A DNA stretch of 64,000 bases from NCBI RefSeq assembly GCF_001426565.1, contig NZ_LMFA01000004.1, forward strand, positions 55,473 through 119,472, written 5' to 3'. Shown piece by piece: positions 28,340 to 37,793 of the stretch. The notes under the pieces are model-generated. The model did not search any database. It was not told the DNA's origin and saw only the letters and a list, made by a program, of their open reading frames with translations. The translations under genes and the position numbers were made by a program. How positions within the stretch are numbered: position 1 is the stretch's first letter; each line of letters opens with the position of its first letter. Source of the stretch: Rhizobium sp. Root482 (GTDB lineage: Bacteria; Pseudomonadota; Alphaproteobacteria; Rhizobiales; Rhizobiaceae).

Positions 28340-30220
28340 ATGTCTGATTATGACGTCATCATTATCGGCGGTGGTCACGCTGGCTGCGAGGCAGCGAGCG
28401 CTGCCGCGCGCTTGGGGGCAAGAACCGCGCTTTTGACGCACAAAAAGGACACGATCGGCGTCATGTCCTGCAATCCGGCGATTGGCGGCTTGGGTAAAGG
28501 CCATCTCGTCCGGGAAATTGATGCACTTGATGGCTTGATGGGCCGTGTTGCCGATGCGGCGGGTATCCAGTTCCGTTTGCTCAACCGTCGCAAGGGCCCC
28601 GCCGTTCGAGGCCCTCGCACGCAGGCGGACCGAAAACTCTATCGCCAGGCCATGCAGCTGGAAATCGGCAATATCCCCGGTCTGCAGGTCATTGAAGGCG
28701 ACGCTTTCGACCTGCGGCTGCAGGAGGGGCGCGTAAGTGGCGTTGAACTTGCCGATGGCCGGTTCTTCTCTTGTGGCGCCGTCGTCCTGACGACCGGAAC
28801 ATTTCTGCGCGGTTTGATCCATATCGGCAAACGGAAAATTCCGGCCGGCCGCGTCGGCGAGCAGCCCAGCCTCGGTCTGTCCAAAACGCTGGAACAGTTT
28901 GGCCTTCGGCTCGGACGCTTGAAAACCGGAACACCGGCGCGGCTGGATGGCAGAACTATCGACTGGCAGTCCGTTGGACGCCAGGGCGCCGACGAGCATC
29001 CGGTTCCCTTTTCTTTCATGACCGACCATATTTCCAACAGGCAGATAGAATGCGGTGTGACCCGTACAGTAGAGGCGACTCATAAGCTGATCGCTGACAA
29101 TCTGTCCCAGTCGGCCATGTACTCCGGCCAGATCGAAGGGGTGGGCCCGCGCTATTGCCCGTCGATTGAAGACAAGATCGTCAAGTTCGGCGAGCGGGAT
29201 GGTCACCAGATCTTTCTTGAGCCGGAAGGGCTAGACGACGATACGGTTTATCCGAACGGCATCTCCACATCGCTGCCGGAAGAGGTACAGCGGGCCTTTA
29301 TTCGCACCATCCCCGGTCTCGAGACTGTGTCGATCCTTCAGCCCGGCTATGCGATCGAGTATGATCACGTTGATCCAAGGGAATTGTCGGCCTCACTAGA
29401 GGTAAATAAAATCCCGGGGCTGTTCCTCGCGGGTCAGATCAATGGAACAACGGGTTACGAAGAAGCGGGAGCCCAGGGCCTTGTCGCCGGCCTGAACGCC
29501 GCTTTGCTCTGTGCCGGCAGCCCCCGTCATATCTTCAGCCGTACGAATTCCTATATTGGCGTCATGATCGATGATCTGACCACACGTGGGATCGAAGAGC
29601 CGTATCGAATGTTTACCTCCCGGGCGGAGTACAGACTATCGCTTCGTGCCGATAACGCCGATGTGCGGTTGACGCCGGACGCGATTGCTCTGGGTTGCGT
29701 CAGTTCGGATCGAGCTGGAAGATTTCGCCGCTGGACCGAGGATTTGGCCGCTGGCGCCGATATGTTGAAGGCGCTGGCGATTACGCCAACGGAGGGCCTG
29801 AAGCTCGGATTGAAACTCAATCTGGATGGGCAGCGCCGATCGGCGTTCGAGCTTCTCTCCTATGCCGATCATACGATCGCTTCGCTCTCACGCGTCTGGC
29901 CGCAACTGGCAGCGCTTCCCGAAAAGCTGGCGGAAGCGCTGGAAATCGATGCGACCTATGCGGTTTACATGCACAGGCAGGCCGCGGATATTTTGGCAGT
30001 CCAGAGGGAAGAGAGCCGTGATATACCTGATGACTTCGACTTCCACAGCCTGTCGGGGCTTTCCAACGAGTTGAAGCAGAAACTTGAGAAGGCGCGACCG
30101 CGTAACCTAGCTCAAGCCACGAAGGTGGACGGGATTACACCCTCTGCCATCTCGCTGCTTCTTGCCCACTTGGCCAAGGCGGAGCGTTCTCCCACAATCG
30201 AAAAGCGCGTTATGCAATGA
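28340..30220 (+). CDS. mnmG: tRNA uridine 5-carboxymethylaminomethyl modification enzyme MnmG (GidA)
   Basis: A 626-residue FAD-dependent protein. The N-terminal dinucleotide-binding motif is [14 protein letters not shown] (residues 6-19). GidA signatures follow: [40 protein letters not shown], and [19 protein letters not shown] near residue 360. The C-terminal helical domain binds MnmE and tRNA. It works with MnmE on wobble uridines of tRNAs. Its stop overlaps the rsmG start (ATGA). Confidence 0.97.
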   Translation: MSDYDVIIIGGGHAGCEAASAAARLGARTALLTHKKDTIGVMSCNPAIGGLGKGHLVREIDALDGLMGRVADAAGIQFRLLNRRKGPAVRGPRTQADRKLYRQAMQLEIGNIPGLQVIEGDAFDLRLQEGRVSGVELADGRFFSCGAVVLTTGTFLRGLIHIGKRKIPAGRVGEQPSLGLSKTLEQFGLRLGRLKTGTPARLDGRTIDWQSVGRQGADEHPVPFSFMTDHISNRQIECGVTRTVEATHKLIADNLSQSAMYSGQIEGVGPRYCPSIEDKIVKFGERDGHQIFLEPEGLDDDTVYPNGISTSLPEEVQRAFIRTIPGLETVSILQPGYAIEYDHVDPRELSASLEVNKIPGLFLAGQINGTTGYEEAGAQGLVAGLNAALLCAGSPRHIFSRTNSYIGVMIDDLTTRGIEEPYRMFTSRAEYRLSLRADNADVRLTPDAIALGCVSSDRAGRFRRWTEDLAAGADMLKALAITPTEGLKLGLKLNLDGQRRSAFELLSYADHTIASLSRVWPQLAALPEKLAEALEIDATYAVYMHRQAADILAVQREESRDIPDDFDFHSLSGLSNELKQKLEKARPRNLAQATKVDGITPSAISLLLAHLAKAERSPTIEKRVMQ

Positions 30221-30864
30221 CTGCGAGTCCTCGACAAAGCCTGAACGGCCAACGTGTTTCACGTGAAACCGCGGAACGACTGGATCATTTTGCCGCCCTT
30301 TTCCAAAAATGGGCCAAGTCGATCAACCTTGTTGCGCCATCGACACTTAATGATCTCTGGACTCGCCATATTGCGGACAGCGCTCAAATCTACCAACTTC
30401 ATCCGGGCGCAAAGCGCTGGATTGATCTGGGTAGCGGCGGCGGCTTCCCCGGCATCGTCACCGCCATCTTCCTGGCGGAGCTGAAGGATGGATGGGTGCA
30501 TCTGGTGGAAAGCAACAATAAGAAGGCGGCTTTTCTGCGTGTTGCTCTGAACGAGACCGGAGCGCGCGGGTCTGTCCATCCCGTCCGCATAGAGGAAGCG
30601 CGCAAACATATACCGACCTGCGACGCGATTTCGGCGCGGGCATTGGCCGATCTGGAGCAATTGCTAGATTATTGCTCGCCCTGGATGTCTCAGGAGAACA
30701 GGCCGACCGCTTTTTTCCATAAAGGCCGGGATTATCAGCAGGAGATCGACAAAGCGATTGGCCGCTTTGATTTCGATCTGGTAAAACATCAAAGCGTCAT
30801 CGAGCCGGATTCGGTCGTGCTCGAGGTCAAAAATCTAGCGCATCGCGTTAAAACGGCGGAATAG
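30217..30864 (+). CDS. rsmG: 16S rRNA (guanine-N7) methyltransferase RsmG (GidB)
   Basis: A 215-residue SAM-dependent methyltransferase of the GidB family that modifies G527 of 16S rRNA. The [15 protein letters not shown] motif lies near residue 30, followed by [12 protein letters not shown], the SAM-binding motif [13 protein letters not shown] near 73, and [12 protein letters not shown]. Residues VSRET near position 14 are encoded by a parS-like palindrome. It begins overlapping mnmG and ends 3 bp before parA, so the partition genes may be read from the same transcript. Confidence 0.95.
   Translation: MTASPRQSLNGQRVSRETAERLDHFAALFQKWAKSINLVAPSTLNDLWTRHIADSAQIYQLHPGAKRWIDLGSGGGFPGIVTAIFLAELKDGWVHLVESNNKKAAFLRVALNETGARGSVHPVRIEEARKHIPTCDAISARALADLEQLLDYCSPWMSQENRPTAFFHKGRDYQQEIDKAIGRFDFDLVKHQSVIEPDSVVLEVKNLAHRVKTAE
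30255..30270. promoter_or_regulatory. parS-like centromere site 3 (inside rsmG)
   Basis: TGTTTCACGTGAAACC matches 15 of 16 consensus positions. It lies within the first codons of rsmG, 0.6 kb upstream of parA. Confidence 0.88.
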
Positions 30865-30867
30865 GCA

Positions 30868-31662
30868 ATGGCAGGCGAGAAGAACCGCATTATCACGATC
30901 GCCAACCAGAAGGGTGGCGTCGGAAAGACAACGACAGCCATAAATCTTGCCACCGCGCTGGCGGCGATCGGCGAGCAAGTGTTGATCGTCGATCTCGATC
31001 CACAGGGTAATGCCAGCACCGGTCTCGGCATACAACGCCGGGATCGTAAGCTCTCTTCCTATGAACTGATGATCGGGACCCATTCCGTTGCGGATGTGGT
31101 CCAGAATACGGTCGTCCCCAATCTCTCGATCATTCCTTCAACCATGGATCTGCTTGGGTTGGAGATGGAGATTTCCCGCGAGAGCGACCGCGTCTTCCGC
31201 CTGCGCAAGGCTCTGTCGGCGCCGGAAGCGCTCACCTATTCCTATGTTCTCGTCGATTGCCCTCCCTCTTTCAACCTGTTGACGATGAATGCCATGGCGG
31301 CCGCACACTCCGTTCTGGTGCCCTTGCAGTGCGAGTTTTTTGCGCTGGAAGGCCTTAGCCAGCTGCTCGAAACGGTCGATCAAGTGCGACGATCCGTGAA
31401 TCCGACATTGGATATCCAGGGGATCGTGTTGACCATGTTCGATTCCCGCAACAACCTGGCGCAGCAGGTCGTCAACGATGTTCGGACACATTTGGGTGAA
31501 AAGGTCTATCATACACTGATCCCGCGCAATGTGCGGGTCTCGGAGGCCCCATCCTATGGCAAGCCGGCCATTCTTTACGATCTTAAATGCGCGGGCAGCC
31601 AGGCCTATCTTCAACTGGCATCAGAAGTCATCCAGCGTGAGCGAGTACGACGGGCGGCATAG
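30868..31662 (+). CDS. parA: Chromosome partitioning ATPase ParA
   Basis: A 264-residue deviant-Walker ParA/MinD-type ATPase. Deviant Walker A KGGVGKTTT lies at residues 15-23, with LIVDLDPQGNAS as the switch/Walker A' region and VLVDCPPSFNLLTMNA as Walker B. It binds DNA non-specifically in the ATP form and moves ParB-parS complexes. The short N-terminus without an HTH marks the chromosomal type rather than a plasmid RepA type. It lies between rsmG (3-bp gap) and parB (41-bp gap), the usual alphaproteobacterial arrangement. Confidence 0.97.
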   Translation: MAGEKNRIITIANQKGGVGKTTTAINLATALAAIGEQVLIVDLDPQGNASTGLGIQRRDRKLSSYELMIGTHSVADVVQNTVVPNLSIIPSTMDLLGLEMEISRESDRVFRLRKALSAPEALTYSYVLVDCPPSFNLLTMNAMAAAHSVLVPLQCEFFALEGLSQLLETVDQVRRSVNPTLDIQGIVLTMFDSRNNLAQQVVNDVRTHLGEKVYHTLIPRNVRVSEAPSYGKPAILYDLKCAGSQAYLQLASEVIQRERVRRAA

Positions 31663-31703
31663 AACCGATTCGACATCGTAACGATTTAGCGTGAGTAGAA
31701 ACC

Positions 31704-32591
31704 ATGAATGACGATAATTCGAGACGACGCCTCGGCCGCGGTCTGGCAGCACTGATCGGCGAGATGGATCAGCCCCTACCGGCAAGCGCACTCGCTTCGT
31801 CAGTCAGTGCCGATCGCCGAGTGCCTATCGAGTTCATCACGCGCAATCCGCGCAATCCGCGCCGCAGCTTCGACGAGGCCGAGCTTCAGGATCTGGCAAG
31901 CTCCGTTCGCCAGCACGGCATCGTTCAGCCCGTAGTGGTGCGCACTCTTGCTGAAGACCGATTCGAGATCATCGCCGGTGAGCGGCGCTGGCGGGCGGCT
32001 CAACTGGCCGGTTTTACCGATATCCCGGTTATCGTTCGCGATGTGGACGATCGCACGGCGCTGGAGATCGCCATTGTCGAGAACGTCCAGAGGTCGGACC
32101 TCAACCCACTCGAAGAAGCGCTTGGATATGATCAGCTGATCGCCGAGCATGGTTATACGCAAAATGACCTGGGAGAAATTATCGGCAAGAGCCGCAGCCA
32201 TGTCGCCAATAGCCTTCGGCTGTTGAAATTGCCTGATCCGGTTCGTGACATGCTCTCTTCCGGCACTCTCTCGGCCGGCCACGCCCGCGCCCTGATCCCG
32301 ACGTCCGATCCGGTCGCACTGGCGAAAGCTATCGTAGCCAAGGGGCTTTCAGTGCGTGATACCGAGCGCCTGGCCCAGAACGATATCCGCGCGCAGAACG
32401 ACCCCTCCTATGGCAAGCCGTCAGCCAGGGAAGAGAAGGACGCCGATACGCTGGCACTTGAGCGCACGCTCACCGACAGTCTCGGCCTCGACGTCACCGT
32501 CAATCACAAGGCAAGCGGCGGCCAGTTGCGGATTTCCTACAAGACCCTGGATCAACTCGAGGAAATCTGCCGACTGCTTGAGCGCCGCTGA
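31704..32591 (+). CDS. parB: Chromosome partitioning protein ParB
   Basis: A 295-residue ParB. The N-terminal RRRLGRGLAALIGEM motif interacts with ParA in homologues. The CTP-binding/switch motifs are FITRNPRNPRR, VQPVVVR and the arginine patch GERRWRAAQLAG (about residue 92). The HTH follows with LGEIIGKSRSHVANSLRLL, and a C-terminal dimerisation segment ends the protein. It loads at parS and spreads as a CTP-dependent clamp. Five candidate parS sites lie within 28 kb. It is convergent with holA across a 42-bp gap. Confidence 0.97.
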   Translation: MNDDNSRRRLGRGLAALIGEMDQPLPASALASSVSADRRVPIEFITRNPRNPRRSFDEAELQDLASSVRQHGIVQPVVVRTLAEDRFEIIAGERRWRAAQLAGFTDIPVIVRDVDDRTALEIAIVENVQRSDLNPLEEALGYDQLIAEHGYTQNDLGEIIGKSRSHVANSLRLLKLPDPVRDMLSSGTLSAGHARALIPTSDPVALAKAIVAKGLSVRDTERLAQNDIRAQNDPSYGKPSAREEKDADTLALERTLTDSLGLDVTVNHKASGGQLRISYKTLDQLEEICRLLERR

Positions 32592-32633
32592 TCGATTCGG
32601 AGACGTAACGTCCGTAAAGTGAAGTACTTTCAG

Positions 32634-33665
32634 TTACTTACGGGCGGACTGAAGGGTTATCGCCAGCAAAGCATGCATGGCAATACTGTCTTCAAGGCTC
32701 TGTCGCGAGCGGCTCTGGAAGATGGCGGTCTGCAGACGGCTCGATTCGCGCCGGATCGCCTGCGACGTCCAGGTCCGAAGAGCGGATTCGATCAGGGGCT
32801 TGCGGCGGAAATGCAGATGGCGGCCCAGCGACGCCACGACCTGCGAAGGCTGTTGCCGCTTGTCATCCATTTCGGAGCGCATCACATCCAGCAGCTGGAA
32901 CTGCTTCAAACAGGCCTGGAGGACGAGGAAGATCGCCGTTTTTGACGCGACGATCTTGGCGATCGCGTGCTGGAGCCCATCCGGGTCACCCTTCAGAACG
33001 GCGTCGACCGCATCATCCACCGAAACCGCGCTGGCATCACCGACGATATCCATCACGTGTTCCTCCTCGATCACCGCCATCCCGGCGCAATAGAGGAGGA
33101 GCTTGCGGATCTCGTTGCGCGAAGCGATCCTGTCGCCGCCCAGCGCCTCGTTGAGCCTTTCCCGCGCCGCCGGCGAGATGCGCATGCCCGCCTGCCCCAA
33201 TTCCTGGTCGATCAAGACGCTGATTGCGCGCGCATCGTCGCTGTAGCAGGCGACGGAGATGACCGAGCGGGCTTCGCCGGTCTTGCGCAGGGCCGCACTC
33301 TTCTTCAGATCGCCCGCCTCAACGATGACGAAGCTCGCGACCGAAGGCTGCTGCGCCAGAAGGGAAAAAGCATCCACAAGCGGTTTTTCACTGCCGCCTG
33401 CCCGGACCCAGATGAGCTTTTCGCCACCGAACAGGCCGATCGTATTGACCTCGTCGAGCAGGCGACCCGGGTTTTGCTGGAGATCGGAACCGTCGAGCCT
33501 GATCAGCGAAAAGGGATCGGTAAGATCGACGCTGCTTCTAGCCGCGATCTGGCCGGCGCGCTCGGAGACGAGCCCACGGTCGGGCCCATAGACCAGGAAG
33601 AGACGATTGTCCCCGAGCGGACGCTGCAGAAAGGCGTCGAATTCGTGAGATTTGATGTCGCTCAT
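32634..33665 (-). CDS. holA: DNA polymerase III delta subunit
   Basis: A 343-residue HolA-family protein, the clamp-loader subunit that opens the beta clamp. Features are the N-terminal FDAFLQRPLGDNRLFLVYGPDRGLVSER (degenerate P-loop region), LDEVNTIGLFGGEKLIWVR and ERLNEALGGDRIASRNEIRKLLLYC, all typical of alphaproteobacterial delta. The C-terminal domain is helical. It lies 24 bp after lptE and belongs to the leuS-lptE-holA operon, an order conserved in many Proteobacteria. Confidence 0.93.
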   Translation of the reverse strand: MSDIKSHEFDAFLQRPLGDNRLFLVYGPDRGLVSERAGQIAARSSVDLTDPFSLIRLDGSDLQQNPGRLLDEVNTIGLFGGEKLIWVRAGGSEKPLVDAFSLLAQQPSVASFVIVEAGDLKKSAALRKTGEARSVISVACYSDDARAISVLIDQELGQAGMRISPAARERLNEALGGDRIASRNEIRKLLLYCAGMAVIEEEHVMDIVGDASAVSVDDAVDAVLKGDPDGLQHAIAKIVASKTAIFLVLQACLKQFQLLDVMRSEMDDKRQQPSQVVASLGRHLHFRRKPLIESALRTWTSQAIRRESSRLQTAIFQSRSRQSLEDSIAMHALLAITLQSARK

Positions 33666-33689
33666 TCGGCTACCCCGGCGCGATACCGC

Positions 33690-34208
33690 TCAGCGGCCGA
33701 GCGCCGCGGCGATATCGGCCCGGATGATCTCGGCAAGCTCCTTCGCCGCGCGCTTTTCGGCGTCGCGGAGCGCGCGCAGCTTGGCGAATTCCTGCTTGGA
33801 GAAATCGACCAGGGCGACGGCGCTGCGGTTGCCGGAACGGACGGTTTCACCGGTTGCTGTTTGCGTCAGATTGTAGTCGGCCCGGACTACGACGCGCGCC
33901 GCGCCGGCCGTGTCGGATTCCTGGTCATAGAGCACGCCATTGGCCGTCGAGGTGACGTTCAGCGCCATGTGATAGACGGGATTTGTCGGCTCGCCGGCGC
34001 CGCCCGAGGTTAAAAAGATCAGTGCATTGCGCACATCCTGCTCGACACGATCGTCCGCATCGGAAATCTCGATCGATGCCAGCGCCAGCGCCGGCTTTCC
34101 CGTCGAACCCTCCGAATAAAGCGGGCGGACCTGGCATCCGGCGATTGCCACGCCGGTGCCGAGGATCGCGAGGCATGCCAATTTCCGTGCGTTCTCAGAC
34201 AACGACAT
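33690..34208 (-). CDS. lptE: LPS-assembly lipoprotein LptE
   Basis: A 172-residue secreted lipoprotein. The N-terminus has a positive start, a hydrophobic core and the lipobox IAGC with Cys at residue 25. The mature part [10 protein letters not shown] is the conserved LptE start. The rest is a small alpha/beta domain and a C-terminal charged helix. LptE plugs the LptD barrel and is needed for LPS delivery to the outer leaflet. It overlaps the leuS 3' end by 14 bp and precedes holA, which strongly supports the assignment despite low sequence conservation of the family. Confidence 0.88.
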   Translation of the reverse strand: MSLSENARKLACLAILGTGVAIAGCQVRPLYSEGSTGKPALALASIEISDADDRVEQDVRNALIFLTSGGAGEPTNPVYHMALNVTSTANGVLYDQESDTAGAARVVVRADYNLTQTATGETVRSGNRSAVALVDFSKQEFAKLRALRDAEKRAAKELAEIIRADIAAALGR

Positions 34209-36825
34209 TCACGATCCTCTGCGGCACGACGATGATCTTCTTCGGGCTCGATCCGTTCAAGGCGGCTTTGACGGGCTCAAGCGCCAGGACGGCACTCTCG
34301 ATCGCAGTCTGGTCCGCATCGCGTGCGATTGTCAAATCGGCGCGCTTCTTGCCGTTGATCTGCACCGGCATGGTCACCTCGTTCTCGGCCACCAGCGCGT
34401 CCTGGTAGGCCGGCCATGCCGATTGGGCGACCAGCCCTTGGCCGCCAATCTCCTGCCAGCACTGTTCGGCCAGATGTGGCATCATTGGCGCCACAAGGCT
34501 GATCAGGATCGATGTGGCATCCTTCAGGGCCGCCGTCGTCGCCGCATCGGCCGTGCCGGCCCCGACCTGGCCCAGCGGACCGGCCAGCATGTTGACCAGT
34601 TCGTAAATCCGCGCCACGGCCTTGTTGAAGGCGAGCTTGTCATAGTCCGCCTGCACGGCCTTCAGCGTCCTGTGGGCCGCCTGCGAGATCGCCAGTGCGG
34701 GGCCTTCGGAGGCTGGACGCGCCTCGGCGGCCTTCAATGCCGCGGAGGCCTCGGAAATCAGCCGCCACAGCCGCTGGACGAAGCGGTGGGCGCCTTCGAC
34801 GCCGGATTCCGACCAGATGACGTCCCGATCGGGCGGCGAGTCCGACAGCACGAAGAAGCGGGCCGTGTCGGCGCCATAGGAGGCGATGATGTCGTCGGGA
34901 TCGACGACGTTCTTCTTCGATTTCGACATTTTCTCGATCGAGCCGATGGCAACCGCCTCGCCGGTCTCGATCAGCGTTGCCCGCCGCTTGCCGTCCAGTT
35001 CCTCGATCTGGATCTGCGCGGGCGTGATCCATTCGCGCTGCGCGCCGTCGCCGCGGCTATAGGTCTCGTGCACCACCATGCCCTGGGTGAAGAGGCCTTT
35101 GAAAGGCTCGTCGAGGCCGGCATGGCCGGTGGCTTTCATTGCCCGGGTAAAGAACCTGGAATAGAGCAGATGCAGGATCGCGTGCTCGATGCCGCCGATA
35201 TATTGATCGACCGGCAGCCAATGGTCGACGGCGGCCGGATTGGTCGGCTTCGTCTCCCAGGGCGCGGTAAACCGGGCGAAATACCAGGAGGAATCGACGA
35301 AGGTATCCATCGTGTCGGTTTCACGGCGCGCATCCTTGCCGCAATGCGGGCAAGCCACGTTGCGCCAGGTCGCATGACGGTCGAGCGGATTGCCCGGCTT
35401 GTCGAAGCTCACATCCTCGGGCAGTTTTACCGGCAGATCGGCCTTCGGCACGGGAACCACGCCGCAATCCTCGCAATGGATCACGGGGATCGGGCAGCCC
35501 CAGTAGCGCTGGCGCGAAATGCCCCAGTCACGCAGGCGGAAATTGACCTTGCGCTCGGCCTGCGGTGTGCCGCCGATCTTCTTTTCCTCCAGCAGGGAGG
35601 CGACCTTGCCAAAGGCGTCCTCGGTGGACATGCCGTCGAGGAAACGCGAATTGATCATCACGCCGTCGCCGACATAGGCCTCCGTGCCGATGGCAAAGCT
35701 CGACGCATCACCGTCCTTGGGCATCACTACGGCAACGACCGGCAGGTCGTATCTGCGGGCGAAATCCAGGTCGCGCTGGTCGCCGGAGGGGCAGCCGAAG
35801 ATCGCGCCGGTGCCATAGTCCATCAGCACGAAATTGGCGACGTAAACAGGCAGTTCCCAATCGGGATCGAGCGGATGCCTGACCCTGATTCCCGTATCCA
35901 TGCCCTTCTTCTCAGCTGTTTCCAGGGCGGCGAGCGACGTACCGGCGCGCCGGCATTCATCGCAGAAGGCCTCCAGTTCGGCATTGCCGGCGGCGGCCTG
36001 GCGTGCCAGCGGATGATCGGCGGCGATCGCCAGGAACGAGGCACCGAACAGCGTATCGGGCCGCGTCGTATAGACGGCGACCTCGGTTGCGTCGCTAGCG
36101 CCGGTGCCGGGCACGATCTCCCAGCGAATGGTCAGGCCTTCCGAGCGGCCGATCCAGTTCTTCTGCATCAGCCGGACCTTTTCCGGCCATTGATCGAGTT
36201 GGTCGAGCGAATCGAGCAGGTCCTGGTTGAAATCGGTGATGCGGAAGAACCACTGCGTCAGTTCGCGCTGCTCGACCAGCGCGCCGGAACGCCAGCCACG
36301 CCCGTCGATCACCTGCTCGTTGGCGAGCACGGTGTTGTCGACCGGATCCCAGTTAACCTTGGACTGCTTGCGATAGACGAGGCCCTTTTCAAGGAAATCC
36401 AGGAAAAGATGCTGCTGGTGCTGGTAATATTCCACATCGCAGGTGGCGAATTCGCGCGACCAGTCGAGCGAAAGCCCCATGACCTTCAGCTGCGCCTTCA
36501 TCGAGGCGATGTTCTGGTAGGTCCAGCTCGCCGGATGGACGCCGCGTTCCATGGCGGCATTTTCTGCCGGCATGCCGAAGGCATCCCAGCCCATCGGATG
36601 CAGCACATTATAGCCGCGCGCGCGCTTGTAGCGAGCGACGACATCGCCCATCGCATAGTTGCGCACATGCCCCATATGAATCCGGCCGGACGGATAGGGG
36701 AACATTTCGAGGACGTAATATTTTTCGCGCGGATCGTCGTTATCGGTCACGAAAACATTGTTCTCGTCCCATTCCCGCTGCCAGCGGGGTTCAGCATCGC
36801 GTGGATTGTAACGTTCGGTCGCCAT
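34195..36825 (-). CDS. leuS: Leucyl-tRNA synthetase
   Basis: An 876-residue class I synthetase. The HIGH-equivalent motif is in [17 protein letters not shown] near residue 40, the CP1 editing domain occupies about 220-420 with [11 protein letters not shown], and [12 protein letters not shown] is the KMSKS motif near 620. The start at 36825 ([16 protein letters not shown]) matches family N-termini; an ATG three codons earlier is possible. It charges tRNA-Leu. Length is normal. It heads the leuS-lptE-holA operon, and upstream genes are divergent. Confidence 0.97.
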   Translation of the reverse strand: MATERYNPRDAEPRWQREWDENNVFVTDNDDPREKYYVLEMFPYPSGRIHMGHVRNYAMGDVVARYKRARGYNVLHPMGWDAFGMPAENAAMERGVHPASWTYQNIASMKAQLKVMGLSLDWSREFATCDVEYYQHQQHLFLDFLEKGLVYRKQSKVNWDPVDNTVLANEQVIDGRGWRSGALVEQRELTQWFFRITDFNQDLLDSLDQLDQWPEKVRLMQKNWIGRSEGLTIRWEIVPGTGASDATEVAVYTTRPDTLFGASFLAIAADHPLARQAAAGNAELEAFCDECRRAGTSLAALETAEKKGMDTGIRVRHPLDPDWELPVYVANFVLMDYGTGAIFGCPSGDQRDLDFARRYDLPVVAVVMPKDGDASSFAIGTEAYVGDGVMINSRFLDGMSTEDAFGKVASLLEEKKIGGTPQAERKVNFRLRDWGISRQRYWGCPIPVIHCEDCGVVPVPKADLPVKLPEDVSFDKPGNPLDRHATWRNVACPHCGKDARRETDTMDTFVDSSWYFARFTAPWETKPTNPAAVDHWLPVDQYIGGIEHAILHLLYSRFFTRAMKATGHAGLDEPFKGLFTQGMVVHETYSRGDGAQREWITPAQIQIEELDGKRRATLIETGEAVAIGSIEKMSKSKKNVVDPDDIIASYGADTARFFVLSDSPPDRDVIWSESGVEGAHRFVQRLWRLISEASAALKAAEARPASEGPALAISQAAHRTLKAVQADYDKLAFNKAVARIYELVNMLAGPLGQVGAGTADAATTAALKDATSILISLVAPMMPHLAEQCWQEIGGQGLVAQSAWPAYQDALVAENEVTMPVQINGKKRADLTIARDADQTAIESAVLALEPVKAALNGSSPKKIIVVPQRIVNVVV

Positions 36826-37040
36826 AATGCTCATGTCCGGAAGTTTGGGGCGGGAAAATCGGCCCTTAATATTTGGGCTGACCTTCACCATGAAACAGGC
36901 GTAGCGTCAAGTTTTGGACGGCTTTGGGTTAAAAACTTTGAGGCACCGGCGTGTCTGCGGCATTTGGGCTTGGCAGTCCGGCCCGGTTTGACTATGCCGG
37001 CTTGAGGATTTTTGACGGCTTGGTCTATGGAGGCTGAATG

Positions 37041-37700
37041 ATGCAGGTGGAAGAACGACTGGATGACGTTCTGAGCCGGATTCGCCAGGCGGAGACGTCA
37101 GCGAACCGGAAAGACGGTTCCGTCTCGCTGGTGGCCGTCTCCAAGACCTTCGCCGCCGAGGCGATCCGGCCCGTCATCGCTGCCGGCCAGCGCGTCTTTG
37201 GTGAAAACCGGGTGCAGGAAGCGCAGGGCAAATGGCCCGCCCTGAAAACGGAGACACCGGGGATCGCGCTTCATCTCATCGGTCCTTTGCAATCCAACAA
37301 GGCGGCGGATGCCGTGGCGCTGTTCGATGTCATCGAAACGATCGACCGCGAGAAGATCGCCCGGGCCCTGGCTGCCGAAATGGCCCGCCAGGGCAAGGCC
37401 GTGCGGCTCTATGTCCAGGTCAATACCGGCCTCGAGCCGCAGAAGGCCGGCATTGCGCCTGAGCAGACCGAGGCCTTCGTCAGGCTTTGCCGCGAAACCA
37501 TCGGCATCCCGATCGAAGGGCTGATGTGCATCCCGCCGGCCGATGAAAATCCCGGTCCGCATTTCGCCCTGCTTGCCAGGCTTGCGGGGCGTTGCGGGCT
37601 GGACAGGCTCTCCATGGGCATGTCCGGCGATTTCGATGTCGCCGTCGCCTTCGGCGCGACCAGCGTCAGGGTCGGCTCGGCCATCTTCGGAACGCGCTGA
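37041..37700 (+). CDS. YggS/PLPBP family pyridoxal-phosphate homeostasis protein
   Basis: A 219-residue fold-type III PLP-binding protein. The PLP lysine lies in VAVSKTF (near residue 35). Further signatures are FGENRVQEAQGK, LHLIGPLQSNK, EGLMCIPP and the phosphate-binding RLSMGMSGDFDVAVAFGATSVRVGSAIFG. GGAGG is 7 nt from the ATG at 37041 and 4 nt from the ATG one codon earlier, so the second is preferred. The family buffers PLP and affects amino acid pools. It is a single gene divergent from leuS. Confidence 0.95.
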   Translation: MQVEERLDDVLSRIRQAETSANRKDGSVSLVAVSKTFAAEAIRPVIAAGQRVFGENRVQEAQGKWPALKTETPGIALHLIGPLQSNKAADAVALFDVIETIDREKIARALAAEMARQGKAVRLYVQVNTGLEPQKAGIAPEQTEAFVRLCRETIGIPIEGLMCIPPADENPGPHFALLARLAGRCGLDRLSMGMSGDFDVAVAFGATSVRVGSAIFGTR

Positions 37701-37793
37701 ACCTCCTTACGCTTTCGTCTGACTTCTCGGCGGGGGCTCTATATCCTATGCTTGGCGCCGGCGGGCCGGCCTGCCGCAGCGGAGGAGGATATC

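Noticed and set aside
32592..32633. Possible hairpin between convergent parB and holA
   Set aside because: The CCGTAA/TTACGG arms are short and bulged and no T-tract follows on either strand, so I do not call a terminator.
34156..37005. 949-codon open frame on the plus strand
   Set aside because: Exactly antisense to leuS, with a His/Arg/Asp-rich product lacking any family motif; an effect of high-GC codon bias.
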